NCBI RefSeq assembly: GCF_947179165.1
Contig: NC_077243.1
Span: forward strand, 5,574,001 to 5,638,000
Origin: Solanum dulcamara
Taxonomy: Eukaryota; Streptophyta; Magnoliopsida; Solanales; Solanaceae
DNA: 64,000 nt
Direction: 5' to 3'
The notes under the pieces are model-generated. The model ran no database searches and was not told the origin of the DNA. It saw nothing but the letters and a program-made list of their open reading frames with translations. Positions 23,610 to 36,468 of this stretch are shown here, piece after piece. A program made the position numbers and the translations under genes. Positions within the stretch are counted from its first letter, which is position 1. Every line of letters begins with the position of its first letter.

Positions 23610-24267
23610 TCTATTTTATTTTAATTATTTGAAATGTGCAATCTTGATCTCTAATTTGCTCGTGAATATTTCACAATTTTCTAGAATTATTAAACTATTT
23701 TGGCAATTTAATTATTCATATGTTATGTTAAAGTTGCAATGTTATTCCTATTTTAGGGCAATAAACTTATAAATAGTCCAAGTATAGCATTTTTTTAGAG
23801 TACATATCTTAATTTTGAATGTTAGATTAATATGAGTCTATATATATTACAAGGATAAAATCAAATTTACAATAATTGAAAACCCAAAAGCGTTGTTATC
23901 CCTAGACTGGATATAATGTTTTTACATTGTTCGTTTAAAATTTGATATCATACTAATTACCATTTTTGTTAAATTGTCAATTAATCTTTGTTATAAAAAT
24001 TGAGTTTAAATTTTTTTATATGAATTTGTAATTTGGTATTATTAGGTGTTGCTCCACTACTAAGATGACATCAAATGGGGTCATGAGGCTTAGGATTAAT
24101 GAATCTAGTTCTTGTCAATATCTAATCATCTTTTTATAAGCCTCATTGTAAAATAATTATTGTATTCTAGCATATATTAAATTATAAATTATTTACAATC
24201 CCACCCTCGACCCCAACCTTTTGTTTTCTCGTGTCATAGTACACGCAACTATATTAGTCAAATAATT

Positions 24268-24370
24268 ATCCATCTGGCTTGCTCAGGTGGTAATTGAGCA
24301 CCTTCACCCTCCATCGATAAGTTGGGTTTAAGTCACGCTGAATAATAAGTGAAAACATTGTTGATTTTTT
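24268..24370 (+). mobile_element. degraded SINE-like segment
   Basis: GGCTTGCTCAGGTGGTAATTGAGCACC resembles a tRNA-derived A-box region and GGGTTTAAGTC a worn B-box about 50 bases later. No target-site duplication found. Confidence 0.4.
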
Positions 24371-24696
24371 TAATTGAGTAGGATGGGAAAAAAGAGATTA
24401 TCTGACTTTCACAAGATCAATATTACAATATACATATTATATGCGCACAAGCTTATTAGAATCCAAACTGAATCAATTTAATTACAATATTATACAAACC
24501 AAAACTGCAAAAAGAATAATTAAAATTAAAAATAAAGACATGAAAGTAGCTTATACATACTTAGCAAAAAAAAGGCAATAGTTTATACCAAATCTGTTTT
24601 TATGGTGTTTCGATTGTTGTACTATTTTATTGTTGTTTTATATATTTTTCGTTGTCATTTTCCCTTTACATACTTATTTTGATTTATTGTACTTAA

Positions 24697-24815
24697 GCTA
24701 AGGGTCTTCTGAAAGCAGTTTCCTTATCTTTACGAGATAATAATAAGATTTGCGTACACTTTATTCTTCTCAAACTCTATTTGTGGGATTTCACGGATAC
24801 GTTGTTATATTAATA
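24697..24815 (+). repeat. dispersed SINE/LINE-tail repeat
   Basis: AGGGTCTTCTGAAAGCAGTT, then AAGATTTGCGTACACTTTAT and CTATTTGTGGGATTTCAC. This is a worn copy of a sequence (AGGGTCTxTCGGAAACA...GTCTGCGTACACTCTACCC...TTGTGGG) that is very common in Solanaceae. Other worn copies in this window are near 34235-34290, 35862-35945, 45425-45505 and 45580-45660; the complement occurs near 58600-58700. Confidence 0.6.
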
Positions 24816-26822
24816 GTTTATACCAAATCTCTAGATAATTTGAATAAAAATCTCAAACAGTACTACTTGTATATTAGACTACTAGTATATGTTGCTTGGT
24901 GTGGAAATTGTCTTGATGCATGACAAATGGCCGACAAATAGATAGGAAGCAGATGGAGACATAGGCCCCCTAATATATAATGTGCAGAGGAGTTAGTGCA
25001 TGTCCTAGGCATACATGCTATATTTAACATGAACCATCTATATTTTTTTATAGAGATAATCAAACAATATAGTTGTTTGAAATCAAAAAAGATATGGTTA
25101 CTTAGATTGAAGAAATAAAAGAAGAAGAAAAAAGTGAAATGGTCTCTTTAGGACTGATCCAAAAGGAGAGCTTACTATAGTAATGGACATGTTAGTTTTT
25201 TTGTCTCAATGCTGAAATGAGAGGATTCTTAAAGATTTTGCGTGTGGTGGAGGAGTTTGCTTTGTCTAATCTAAGTAAAAGAATTGGGACCCAAAGTTCT
25301 CTCAACTTATGTGTTAGATTTCTTTGTCTCTGTATCTTTGTACAATCCAAATGTTTTGGGAAACTAAAGAGAGAATGAAAGAAAACATAGTGAAAGAGAA
25401 AGCACCTTTTTTTTGCCTTTTTCCCCTACGAAATATAATCATGATGAAGAGCGATTAAGTTAAAAGTTCTCGTTACGAGTTTAACAAAAGTTCTGATCAA
25501 AATTTCATATATTTGTATTAATAAATCCACTCATATGTATAAGTACTTTATATAGAACCAAGTTAATTATATATTTTTTAAAATTTAGAACTCATAAAAT
25601 TTTATTTTAACTTATTCACTTTTAACATATTAAGAGAAAGACATTTTTTCTATTTTATCCTTAGAATTAATTACTCATTCCATCATATATTATTTTTTAA
25701 GTTCATTAAATACTATACTTTAAGATATGTGCAAATTTCTTGTGAAGTAGTAAAAGTGAACGGGTAGAGAGAATGCACCAATCTATTTATATCCGTTGTC
25801 GTCAGTTAATTTTGGCTTTCGGTCCATTCCAAAAGCTGCTTTCAGTAAAAGTAACACATGTCTATATATATATAGGATTATGATCAATCTAGCTTCATTC
25901 ATGGGATAAATGCTTTTGATAAAAAGTTAAATCGAAACGCTTAATGACTATTAATTTCATTTGTCTATACATATATATATATATATCTGAGTACGTGTAG
26001 TGAAGTATTTGACATTTGAAAATGACCCAAATTTTGGTTACCAATGCATATATGACCCGTCTTCTACACACGTGATTTGGATAACTAGTCATTTCTTGTC
26101 ATCATAGGGAGAATGACTTTTTTCCCCCTCAAAATGGCCTAGTACATATTTGTTTGTTTGACTAATAAGGCATTGTTCTTATCTTTTGGACATTCAGAGT
26201 AAGAATCAGGCCAAATGTGCACCATGGTTAAGACATAGAATTAGACTAAATGAAGGAAAGAACTCAGTGGTGTTTATATAATTAGTAACTTTTTATGCTT
26301 TGTTAATTAATACTTATATATTGGACATACCCACGTGTCCATGTGCCCTTCTTCATCAATCTTCAGAAACTTTATGGTGTCTAAAGTTTTGTTGTGATTC
26401 CATCTATTTTGTCTGCATGCAATCTATCGTTCCTCTGAAACTTTAGTTACAAATTTTAACATTAATGAATTTTGAGACTATAAATATAGTTACAGTCCCT
26501 CTATATAAATAAAAATAGGACCATATTTATCTATAGTAATGATATGTTTCAATTTATCAAAACTAGCGATATTTTGCTATCAAAATATATACAAACTAAG
26601 GTACTGCCTTAATAACCATTGTGATTATCACATAGATTTAGGGATTCCTATTTAAAAAATATTCTATGTGATTCACCTCAAAATGATTCTCAAAATTGAG
26701 GGTGCTTATCATCCTAACAACTCCCTCTTGTCCCTCAAATGATCCTCTATTTTGTGCAAATTTCCTAATTCTTTCCCGTGTCTAGGTGGGTTGGGTTCTC
26801 ACTAATTTCGAATTTTTGAAAA

Positions 26823-26942
26823 GCCCAATTTGTATATCATGAGGTCCAATTTCATATGGATCCGGCCCGTCAATTTAATACTAGGTTGATTTCTCAAATC
26901 GCCTAATAATGCTCTTCCTCTTTTCCCGGTCCAAAACCCTAA
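26823..26942 (+). promoter_or_regulatory. telo-box and site II promoter motifs of the uL30 gene
   Basis: AAACCCTAA (telo-box) at 26934-26942 and GCCCA (complement of site II TGGGC) at 26823-26827. This pair is a known signature of plant ribosomal-protein and ribosome-biogenesis promoters, and fits the gene that starts downstream. Confidence 0.6.
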
Positions 26943-27030
26943 ACCTCCCTCAACACGAACCTCGTCTGTGAGCTTGCTCCTCTCCGGCGAACAACTCGTC
27001 GGCGTAACTTTGAAGAGGCATTATCCAATT

Positions 27031-27690
27031 GTAAGTCTTTTTTTCTCTTTATTTCTCGCGCTATCTGTGTATTTCTTCACTTTTCTCTCCAAAACATAAA
27101 TTAACCTATAATCTCTACTTTCGTACTGGGTTTTGCTGTTAGAATGTGAACATTGGCTATTGTTGCTGTGTTTTTTACTATTTAATTTGCAATCATGTTT
27201 GTTTCCTATAAGATAATCTCTTCGAATGTCAGGTGGTGACTCTAGCTTTGAGTGTTCCTAGAAATCAATTCTATGGACATGTCTGATGTCTGTCAATATA
27301 AACATGAAATATATACCTTGATGTTGTGAGTTTGCCTTTCGTGGACTGAAATTCATAAAATTCAAGCCGTTTTCCTATCATTCAATTTAGAAGTACGGTT
27401 TCAGTGTGGGGAAAATTTAGTAGCTCAGTTAGTCCCTGAACTGAGTGTTCGATTCATTACCTTGTAGTCCCCTTCCCCTAAGCCCATTTTTTTTTATAAA
27501 AAAAACTATGGTTTCAGTGTTGTCTTTTTTTTCAATTTTAACAATTTCTTATGATTTCAAGCTATTGAGATCAACTAATTCACGTCAAACTCCTGAATTG
27601 AGTTAACCTTAGTGTTTGTGAAGTTTGATAGTCCATATATCTAATACTGCTGACAAAGTTTTGTCTGCCATTGCACATTTCTTCTCTCAG
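27031..27690 (+). other. 5' leader intron of the uL30 gene (predicted)
   Basis: A donor GTAAGT follows CCAATT at 27030. An acceptor TTCTCTCAG ends at 27690, 12 bases before the ATG at 27703. A leader exon of 60-90 bases ending at 27030 would begin just after the telo-box. Leader introns are common in plant ribosomal genes. Predicted from splice motifs only. Confidence 0.6.
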
Positions 27691-27702
27691 CTATAGCTAA
27701 CA

Positions 27703-30700
27703 ATGGCAGAGGAGGTGCCACAGCCTCTAAATTATATACCAGAAGTGATTCTAAAGAAGAGGAAGAACAATGAAGAATGGGCAATCAGACGAAAACTCCA
27801 GTTAGAGCAGAGAGTCAAGAAACTTAAATCTGATAATTTTGTTATCAAGAAGCCTGAGCAGTTTATTCGAGAGTATAGGGATAAGGTATGTGTGTCTATT
27901 AATTGTCTGAATTGTATCTTTTGCTTAAATTGAACTCCAGCTTTTTACCTTTGTCATATATCAACTGTAAGATTATTTACTTGCACACATCTTCTTTTGA
28001 ATTATTTTTTTATTTGTGACACATTCCATTTATTTCATCAAGCACTTGTTCAACCTTTCCATTTTTACTTTTGGCTTCCGCATTTTATTTTTGTTTTTGA
28101 GTTTCTTTATCGGTTGTAGAATCTTTTATCAGGAATATTGTCGTGCAGTGGCAGTGATATCTGTTAAGTTTTGATGTATATATTAGGTGTGATATTTACT
28201 CACGTTCACTTATCTTTTTTTTGGTGTCCTTAAACAAAATGATCTCCAGTTTTTCTTATAATCACTTGCAAGTAACCAGCATCTGTTTGTCTTTGCGAGA
28301 TATGAAAATCATTGTGGTCAAATCTTCTCACTAGCACTCTCTAGGGGTCCGATAGCCATAACACACAATTAATGATGCTCCAAGACAGAGACAAGATGGT
28401 ATTGTGCAATTGCTAGAAGAAAGATGGTAAAAGAACTTGTGAAGCAGTATGGACAAAAATCTATTAAGGAGAGATTTATTACATGTTAAAATTTAGGGGA
28501 TCAGGACTGCACAACACTCTGGAATTACTTTTGCCTTATACTCACTTACTAAAATGATTATTTTCTACCTTCTGACGGATCAACTTGCAATAATCTGATT
28601 TATGAATTGTGGTGTATTGTTTGTTCAACATTCTTCTCATCTAAGCTGTTGCAAATATATGTAGGAGATGGACCTTGTCCAAATGAAACAAAGGGGAAAG
28701 AAAAGATCCAGGCGAGCATTTGTCACGTCTGATTCCGGTCTCCTTTTTGTCATACGCATTGGAGGGTGGGTTCCTGGTTTTATGATTATACTTTACTTTT
28801 TGGCTCAGGTAACTTACTCTTGGGGCCTAATAATTGTGATTCACTTCACAGGAAATCTGACATGCATCCAAGAACACGAAAGCTTTTGTACTCTTTGAGG
28901 CTGCGGAAAATCTTCAGTGGCGTCTTTGTGAAGGCAAATGCAAGAACATTGGAAATTCTGCAAAAGGTGGAGCCTTATGTCACATATGGGTAGGTTTAAG
29001 TAGCCTTTTCTGCTATTTTAGTGCATGGCATTTGATGAACACATTTTACTGGATATCCGCAATGAACTCAACCTCAAATCAGTAAGAATAGACATTATGC
29101 TTGCTGGAAAGCAGTTGATCTCTCCTTTTGTCGTACTGGTTTCTTGATTTTGGTTGATTAATTTTCTCTGTCCCCATCGTTCGTGTCTAGTCCTTGATAC
29201 ATATGACAAGGTGCTTTACCTTCTCTCTCTTGGCTATATCAGTCTTGTCAAGTTAAATGTGCTGTTAAGCATCTAGTTTAACTACAGTATGAAGGTGCTT
29301 TAGTGGATGTGTTAGAATAACCAATGCTTACAACTGCATGACAGTCTGATGTCCTGCAGCATTAAACAAGTTTGGACAAGTCCTCGCTTAACATTTCTGT
29401 ATCATTTTTTTAATGTGTAACTATAGTATGCTGTAATCAAATAGCCACACCTTACTACTGAATGGCCATACCATGCTATTTCCACCTTTTGGGTTAGATC
29501 TAGTAGTGCATACCCTAGCTATGGGGGGTACTAACATTAAATGGAGTAAAAGTTGTTAGGCTAAGGCACAAATGAAATTTCCTAAACAGGAGAAAATTTG
29601 AATGACTCGTAATAGCAGGTCAATTCTAAGTTTCAGTTGTACAAATGATGCATGACTCCGTTTATTTTAAGTTTAAAGCTATCTTAGCATGATACATTTT
29701 TCTTCCATTAATTTTTGATGCTTGCATGGCATGTTAGCATTTAGTGTCTTTCCAGCAAATCTCTAGTTAAACACCTCATTGTACAACATGGACGCCTAAG
29801 TAAATGTCTAAGAAGTAAGCAGTATCTGCGTGTTAGCATTCGACGAATCAAGCATACAAATAGTCGTGAGTATTATCTCTTAGGAAGGAGACAATTGTTG
29901 CCCCCTTTCCTCAGTGTTATATTGATTGGTGCTGACTTTCTTGTCCCAGCAATTTAATATTACATTCGTATTAGAGCTGCCAAAGGGACCTTTTTTAGAA
30001 TACATGTAGTATCTCATACTTGATTTTTCCTATTAAAGGGAGCAATTTTCTCCTAATGCCAAAATCTGTGTTTGGCATTGTTGTACGTCCAGAAAGAGGA
30101 AAATGAGAACCTTAATTAAGGTATTCCCTTGGCATATTTTATCATACAACCATTTCAGTTTCTGCTATCCCTAAATATTCATCCATCTACAGCCCCACCA
30201 ATTTGAAGACAATTACACTTGAAGAAAATTTTAACATCACATAACACCAGGAGGTTAATAATAAAATTATATTATACCGGGGTCACATAAGTCTGCTTTT
30301 ACAGCTAATGGGTCACCATCTCTACTTGGAAACCATGTCCCATAGGTAGAACATCAAAATTGCAGTTATATATTCCTTCCTTAAGCAGGATTTTGTAAGT
30401 TTTTAACCATGTAGAACACACTATCTTTAGCAGTTCTCCCCATTTCTTTTCTGTCCTTGTCTAAAAAAAAGTCTCTGTTTTCCTGTGCTTTCATAAACTA
30501 TGGGCTGTGGAATAGGTCTAATGGTTCTGTCCATGCTTTTAAAGATATCCAAATCTCAAGAGCATCAAGGATCTGATTTACAAGAAAGGTGCTGGAAAAA
30601 TTGACAATCAGAGGGTTCCTTTAACCAGCAACGAAGTTGTTGAACAGGTACCACAAATTTAATTCCTTTGTTTTCCCTTTTCACAAGTTGCTGTAGGCCA

Positions 30701-30986
30701 CATCTTTCTCTTATCATGTTATTATATAGTTTGTGGGAGTTCCTGTGTAGTAAATATTTACTGTTTGCAGGCATTGGGTCAACATGGTATTTTATGCTTA
30801 GAAGACGTAGTGACAGAGATTGCCAATGTTGGTCCACATTTCAAAGAGGTCACTAGTTTTCTGTGTCCCTTTGCTCTCACCAAGCCAGAAAAGGCATTGC
30901 AGGGAAAGAAAAAACGATTTTTGGATGGGGGCGATTCAGGCAATCGTGAGGATCACATCAATGAGCTGGTCAGCAAGATGAATTAG
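27703..30986 (+). CDS. 60S ribosomal protein L7 (uL30) family, L7-1-like
   Basis: Exons 27703-27885, 28665-28765, 28852-28989, 30545-30647 and 30771-30986 join in frame to 246 residues. The order of blocks matches eukaryotic uL30. A basic N-terminal helix contains [20 protein letters not shown]. The RNA-binding fold has [47 protein letters not shown] and a long C-terminal part with [17 protein letters not shown]. Plants have canonical L7 copies and a divergent L7-1 form, comparable to yeast Rlp7, which is a nucleolar processing factor. The N-terminus ([20 protein letters not shown]) and C-terminal [20 protein letters not shown] look like the divergent type. So a role in 60S assembly rather than mature ribosomes is possible but unproven. 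Promoter motifs fit a ribosome-biogenesis gene. Confidence 0.9.
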
Positions 30987-31498
30987 CATACTCAAGCGGG
31001 TCTATTTGTTGGGTGTAATCATTGTTTGTGATAGTCTCATCTAAGTATGTAACACTTAAAAACTATCTCGTATGATTACACAAGAATTGTAGTTTTAGGC
31101 AAAACGGTATTCATTTTTGCTGCGTCCATTGATCGGCATCGATAAGCCTTTTCGTGTGTTGTTTCTTATTTGTGCCTTGAAGCCAAATCCATTTAACCTT
31201 AGTCCGGCCTTTTTGTGTACACCAATATTTTACTATGCAACTCTTGAAAGCTTCTGCACAAATACTGTCGCTGAGAAAACAAAATAAGAACAAATTGCAA
31301 GTAAGCCGATGGTACTCAGGTCCATCTAAGTAAAATAATCCGATCCCAAGTTGATAAACAAGGTTATTAAAGAAACAAAGTTTGAAATTTGCAACATTAT
31401 AATAGAGGTTTTATTTTGACAGAAGATCTAATGGCGAGACTCTTATAAACCTCCTCTCTTTAGTTTGAGCAATCCCCGAACAATTTCTAATAAAAGGA
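30987..31498. other. short spacer, no gene seen
   Basis: This holds the 3' untranslated region of the uL30 gene and the promoter of the small membrane-protein gene. Same-strand spacing is 512 bases between stop and start codon. No repeat recognised. Confidence 0.6.
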
Positions 31499-31843
31499 AT
31501 GGAGGAAGGTGATGATTGGATAGCCCCTGATAAGATTTACCACATCCTTTTCTGCTTCTTCATTGCTATCATTTCCTCTTTTCTCGCGGAAAGAACTCGC
31601 TACCCTTTCATCCGCCGCAGGAGCATCTGGGTCGGATCCATTGTTTCACTCGCTGCCGGCGCCGCTAAGGAGGTCGCCGACGAATTAGGTTTTTTCAAGT
31701 CAGCAGGTGCATCTACCAAGGACGCTGTAGCCGATGTTTTTGGTACTCTTATCGCTGGTCTCACTTTTTCTCTCTGCAAATCATCCTTCATACGCCGGAG
31801 GCCCGATCAATCCGTTCAAGCTAAAGCACTCCAGATGGTGTAG
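31499..31843 (+). CDS. small membrane protein, YfiM/DUF2279-like
   Basis: An intronless frame of 114 residues starting MEEGDDWIAPDKIYH. Two hydrophobic stretches (about 14-30 and 43-56) and a third near 79-92 suggest a small integral membrane protein with an RRR-rich C-terminal side. The spacing DK..H (11-15), AAGAAKEVADE (52-62), STKDAVADVFG (72-82) is like the conserved D-H/G-KE-D/D-AD-G pattern of bacterial YfiM-type (DUF2279) proteins. That comparison is from memory. No function is known to me for the plant members. The ATG follows an A-rich leader AATAAAAGGA. The frame could be missed by automatic annotation because of its length, but its even amino-acid composition and family-like motif argue it is real. 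Confidence 0.75.
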   Translation: MEEGDDWIAPDKIYHILFCFFIAIISSFLAERTRYPFIRRRSIWVGSIVSLAAGAAKEVADELGFFKSAGASTKDAVADVFGTLIAGLTFSLCKSSFIRRRPDQSVQAKALQMV

Positions 31844-33217
31844 TCGGTTATTCGGATTAAATGGATCAGACAATTCGGTACTCTACAACGCTCACTTTCA
31901 TTGTTTAATCTCTATCATCATATATATGTTTTCAATTTTTCAACTGGGAAAAGTTTTTATTTTTTCTTCTTTTTTGAGGAAAACTTAAAAAGAGTTTATT
32001 AATCGACTACATTTGAGAGGTGTAATAGGAGTTCTATTGCAAACAGTGTAGACTGTGTAACCATTTACTCATGAAAAAGTAATTCATAAGATTTATGAAG
32101 TAGATAAAATAAATTAGTCCCAGAAAAGACTAAATTGTTTTTGATCTTCTCTGTTAGGATTTTCATGAGTACGTTACTCTTGGGATTAGCTACTATCCTT
32201 TGAAGAGATTTTCAACTATTTGTTTTGTAGAGTAAGAGGTTGTGGGTTACGGTGCTCTATCTAGAATCGACCATGTTAGAAGTCTTAAGGTAGAGAGGTT
32301 GATTGTGCTTCATGTCTCCCTAGAGCATATTGTTCTGAGTGAGGTTAATGTTTGCTATCGCCGCTTCCTGTTTTGCTTTCTTAGTGAAATGCTTACTTCC
32401 GTTCACATCAAACATCATTCCGAATAAGTACATTCGATCTAATAAGTGCCTTGTATTAGAATTGAGAAATTCTAAGTGGTGTTGGTGAAAATTTTAATAG
32501 TTAAATCAGTAGTGTACAGAGTTAACAGTTTCATGCCAAGGTTGAACTCAATACAGAGAGGTATATTCCAGTTATGCAGTGCTCTGATTGCACAAAGGAA
32601 AACTTTTAATATGATTATAAGCTGGATTCCCCTGTGCCAATTTTGCAGTAGTTTATATATGGACAATACTTCTTTCTATTTTGATAGTCTCATGGATGAC
32701 AATCCTTTTGTATTCTGTATCTGCTTGACTGTTTCAGTGCAATTTAGCTGGCTTCGTCATTATTCAGAGTGGCTGGAATTTTCAAGAAATGGTGTAGGAG
32801 ACAAAGCAGGAAATAAGAGTCAAGTCCCTCAGTTGCACTTCATACCCCTCCAAGATTTCAGACAAATGAAAAAGAAAAAGAATTTCCACTCGTGTGGCAC
32901 TATTTTTGTGAAATGAAGCACGTTATACAGAAGTCCCTATTACAGTAAAAACTCACCAATTCTGCACATTACATAAGTTTTGCCAATAGTAGCTCACCAT
33001 TGTTCGTTCCTTTTGTTCCTCTCTCCATTGCTATACCTTGCTCTAATCTGTTCTTTGAAAAGAGTAATATCTGGCTCAAAATCTGTACATTTGGAGGAGA
33101 GTAAAGATTTTGTTTTATTCAACCCACTCTTGCCTTCCAGATATTTTTACGTTCATAGAAATGCACACCATCTACAAAAATAGGCGATTAACATGATTTG
33201 ATGATGTTACTGATGAA
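31844..33217. other. convergent spacer between the YfiM-like and aquaporin genes
   Basis: It contains the 3' ends of two convergent genes. A 146-codon ATG frame at 32476-32916 has no recognisable domain and is judged a chance ORF. No mobile element was recognised. Confidence 0.55.
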
Positions 33218-35334
33218 TCACGTTCTGAAACTATGTTCCAGTGAAGGCTTTGCATGATTGTTGTCATCTTCATCAGGCAGTTTGACAGCAGAGTAAACGC
33301 CTGCCCCAACTAGAGCGCCAAGAATTGGAGCGGTCAGGTAGATCCAGATGGCTTTATAGTTTCCCACTGCTACTGCTGGTCCGAGGGTTCTCACTGGATT
33401 CATTGAAGCCCCAGTTGTCTCCCTAAAACAAAAGAAATACAAATTGTGAGAAAGACCGTGAAATAGACTATTTTTTTCACAAACTATTAAGTGAGAAGCT
33501 ATCATTATTTCGTTATTGTATATATTTTACTTAGTTGTTCATTCATTTTACGTCACATCATTGCTTGGACAGAGTAATTATATGTTGTATTAGGTGTAAA
33601 ATATATATTTAAATAATTGTTGAAAAGATATTTTAAGAATTATTTTTGTAAAAAGTTAATATTATTAGAAAATGGTGTTAAGTGGAGATATATTTAAAAT
33701 AAAAGAAGATGAAGTGTAACATAAATGGAAAAAGAGGTAGTAGTATTTTAGTCAAGTAAGCTGTCTACGTCATGCCCTAAAAGTAACTTCTAAAGCTTCC
33801 ATTTAGCTGGACAAACAGAAACTTTAACTAATACATGGATCTTCATTTCAGGGCAACTTTTTCCATCAGCTTGAAAAGCACTTTACGAAATAAATAGATG
33901 AACACTCCAAGATGCAAAAATGAACACCATATGGCTACAGCTTAAACAGAGCAAGAGTTGCAGATAATTACCCGGCTATTAGTATGTTGAGCATGACAGT
34001 GGCTCCTACCGCAATTCCCGCAAGCTCTCCCACCTGTTGTTTGCCAAGAAAAACAACTCTAGCTTAGATAACGGTGTAATATCGGATGCCAGTAAATTTC
34101 AAAATTGAATAAATAAACAAACCACTCTTCATATTAGAGTTGCCAAAGAGACCTTATTTTGAATACTTTAATTTGTCATCAGGTCATGTTGAGTCGATAG
34201 TTTATTAGAATCAACTTTTCTACCTTCTAAAAGTAGGGATAAGGTTTGCATATATATCCTACCTTCCGCAGACCCCATTTATAGAATTGTACCTATTGTA
34301 ATAAATAAACAAACCACTATATAACAAGGATCTAGATCCAAATTAAATAGGGGTGTGTAATTTTTGTACAGTTGACAAGTAGCCAATTAGGAGCAGAAAA
34401 GGAAGAGTGTAAATGCTTACGGCTCTAGTGTCGGTGGCCACGGCAGTGACAACGAACATGAGGTTAAAGCTGATGATGAACTCCAAAGCAAAAGCTTGAA
34501 CATAACTACCAGAAGGAACAGTGACTCCACCACCCATTATTGGATGCAAAACCACCTTCAATGTGAATGCAGCACAAAATGATGCTATAATTTGTGCTCC
34601 AATGTACACAGGAACCTGTCAAAAAATCAAAAAATTAATGCACATGACAAAATAAACTAGTCCGTTAAGTGCAAACAAATAAGTCCCAAGTAGTACAGAG
34701 CGTGTATTCATACATGTTTCCAAGGGAAATGCTTGAGAGCAGCAAAAGCAATGGTTATGGCAGGGTTGAGATGGGCTCCAGAGATGTGGCCAGTTGACAG
34801 AATCACAATCATTACAGCGAGGCCCGTCGACGCTGCCAGTCCAATTAATGTTTCAGAGCCTTGTGTCTTCTGGTTCACAATGGCTGTTGCTGTCCCTGCA
34901 AATATCAGTATCAGAGTACCTATAAACTCTGCTCCCACCTGATACATATATAAAACCAATCTTCATATCAGCTGTACGTTGTATTCGCCTATAAAAGGCA
35001 TAAGTAATACTATATAATTAACAGGTTCAACTGAACTCAATATCTTAGACAAAATATCAGTTATGTAATTTAAATCCTGAATCAACGTCTCTGTTTGTAC
35101 CTTTCTAGCTAATGAGACAGGAGGAGGAGGTAACATGCATGAAACAGCAGGCAAGGTTCCTTCTTCCGAAGCCCATGGTTCGACACTGAAGCATTTACAG
35201 CTCTTAAGAAGGGATTTTTTGCCATAGCCTCCGTTTTTCCTCTCATGTTTCATCAATCCACCAAAGAGAGGAGCACCAGGAGTTCCCGGAGTTGCTGGTG
35301 TTGAAGGGGCTGACACACCTTCTTCAGGGTCCAT
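33218..35334 (-). CDS. NIP6;1: aquaporin, NIP6;1 type (boric acid/metalloid channel)
   Basis: Exons on the minus strand 35334-35101, 34938-34714, 34615-34421, 34033-33972 and 33422-33218 give 306 residues, the usual five-exon NIP layout. The N-terminus has the [15 protein letters not shown] and [12 protein letters not shown] motifs known from Arabidopsis NIP6;1. Six membrane helices surround two pore loops, SGAHLNPA and GASMNPVR. The NPA/NPV pair marks the NIP5;1/NIP6;1 subgroup, and the closing SFRT resembles the SFRR of that group. These plasma-membrane channels carry boric acid; NIP6;1 acts in stem nodes to move boron to young leaves. In the selectivity filter, loop E has Ala and Arg. The helix-2 position appears to be Thr (AASTGLAV), where I recall Ala in Arabidopsis. 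The 5' side has no ATG for about 270 bases, so an AUG-stop element like that of NIP5;1 is not seen. Confidence 0.95.
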
Positions 35335-35416
35335 CGTGGCTATTGATCAAAATGAATTAAATCAGATGGTTCTATTTCTCAATAACTTGTTCCTACGAAA
35401 TTAAGGTCTAAAAGCC

Positions 35417-35424
35417 TCTATATA
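35417..35424 (-). promoter_or_regulatory. candidate TATA box of the aquaporin gene
   Basis: TATATAGA on the minus strand about 85 bases before the ATG, implying a leader of about 50 bases. Called from motif and distance only. Confidence 0.4.
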
Positions 35425-36468
35425 TCTATTATTGTAGGAAGAGTTACCAAGTTAGACAGAGAAGTAAGAGTTTGTAATTGGACTCGGGACTGAATTACAA
35501 AAATGCTCCCTACAATTATTAATAGCTAGACAAGCTTGAGTTAATTCTATTTTGTCCTTGTGTATACTGGCAGTTAGACTCCAGTGAATACTATTTATAG
35601 TTATATTTTGCATCATTAACCATCAAGAATGTTTGACTTGGAGAAAAAGTTTGTGGATGGAATTGAAAGATTGAAAAGGAAAGTGGGATTTTTGGAAGTG
35701 GAAAGTGGGGCACGAATCAAAAACCTTTGTATCTGGAATTTAAAGGAACGAAGCATTTGAACTATAGACATGAGTCATGTGTTTCCATTTCATCTTGTTA
35801 TTGAACGTTATGAGTCGAGCGGTCAAAGGTTTATCAAAAACAATTTTTCTATTCTTATAAAATAGAGTAAGGTATGTCTATACACTACTCTCTTCATACT
35901 CCATTTGTAGGAATGCACTAGATATGTTATTTTTGTTGTTAAAATAAAATCTTTGAATACGCGGGTGTACGTTTAGTTATCCATACTGACATCTTTGGTT
36001 TCTTGAAAAAAATAATCAGGAGGGAAGGAATCATGGAAGGTGAATATCTTGAAAGTAGGCAAAAATCAATTTATAATCATTTTCCTTTAATAATCTAAAT
36101 CATTCTTTGGATTATTGTCATGATTGTTAGGGGAAAAGAAAAAGAAAAACCCAGGTCGACCATGCTTTTTCTACTACCTTCCTTTCATTTACTTAGTATA
36201 AATGGATGAGGCCATTTCTCCACTAGCCTTCTATTATTTAGAACTAAAATTTAATTTGCATGCATTGATCAAAGTGCTTCATTAAGCTGTAAGATTCTGG
36301 AACAAGCCACTTAGCAATATTCCACTTTTAGAGATCTCTACATTTCAATATTTCATGACTTCTCAGGTGCTGAAGTTACCAGTTCTAATAAAGTGTTTCT
36401 CTTTTTAATGGGTATTACAATGCACAAATCTAGGTTAGTCAGGAAGAGCAGAGCTAGAATATACTTCC

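Larger units (their letters stand above)
19781..26820. other. 7-kb intergenic region
   Basis: No convincing gene on either strand; open frames are short and AT-driven. Contents: promoter region of the zinc-finger gene, a TTA microsatellite (22305-22339), a SINE with target-site duplication (22536-22724), a hairpin MITE (23437-23609), a weak SINE-like segment (24268-24370) and a dispersed SINE/LINE-tail repeat (24697-24815). Confidence 0.65.

Noticed and set aside
32476..32916. 146-codon ATG frame, plus strand
   Set aside because: No recognisable domain, mixed hydrophobic and random composition, lies in the 3' region between two convergent genes. A single long chance ORF in AT-rich DNA is more likely.
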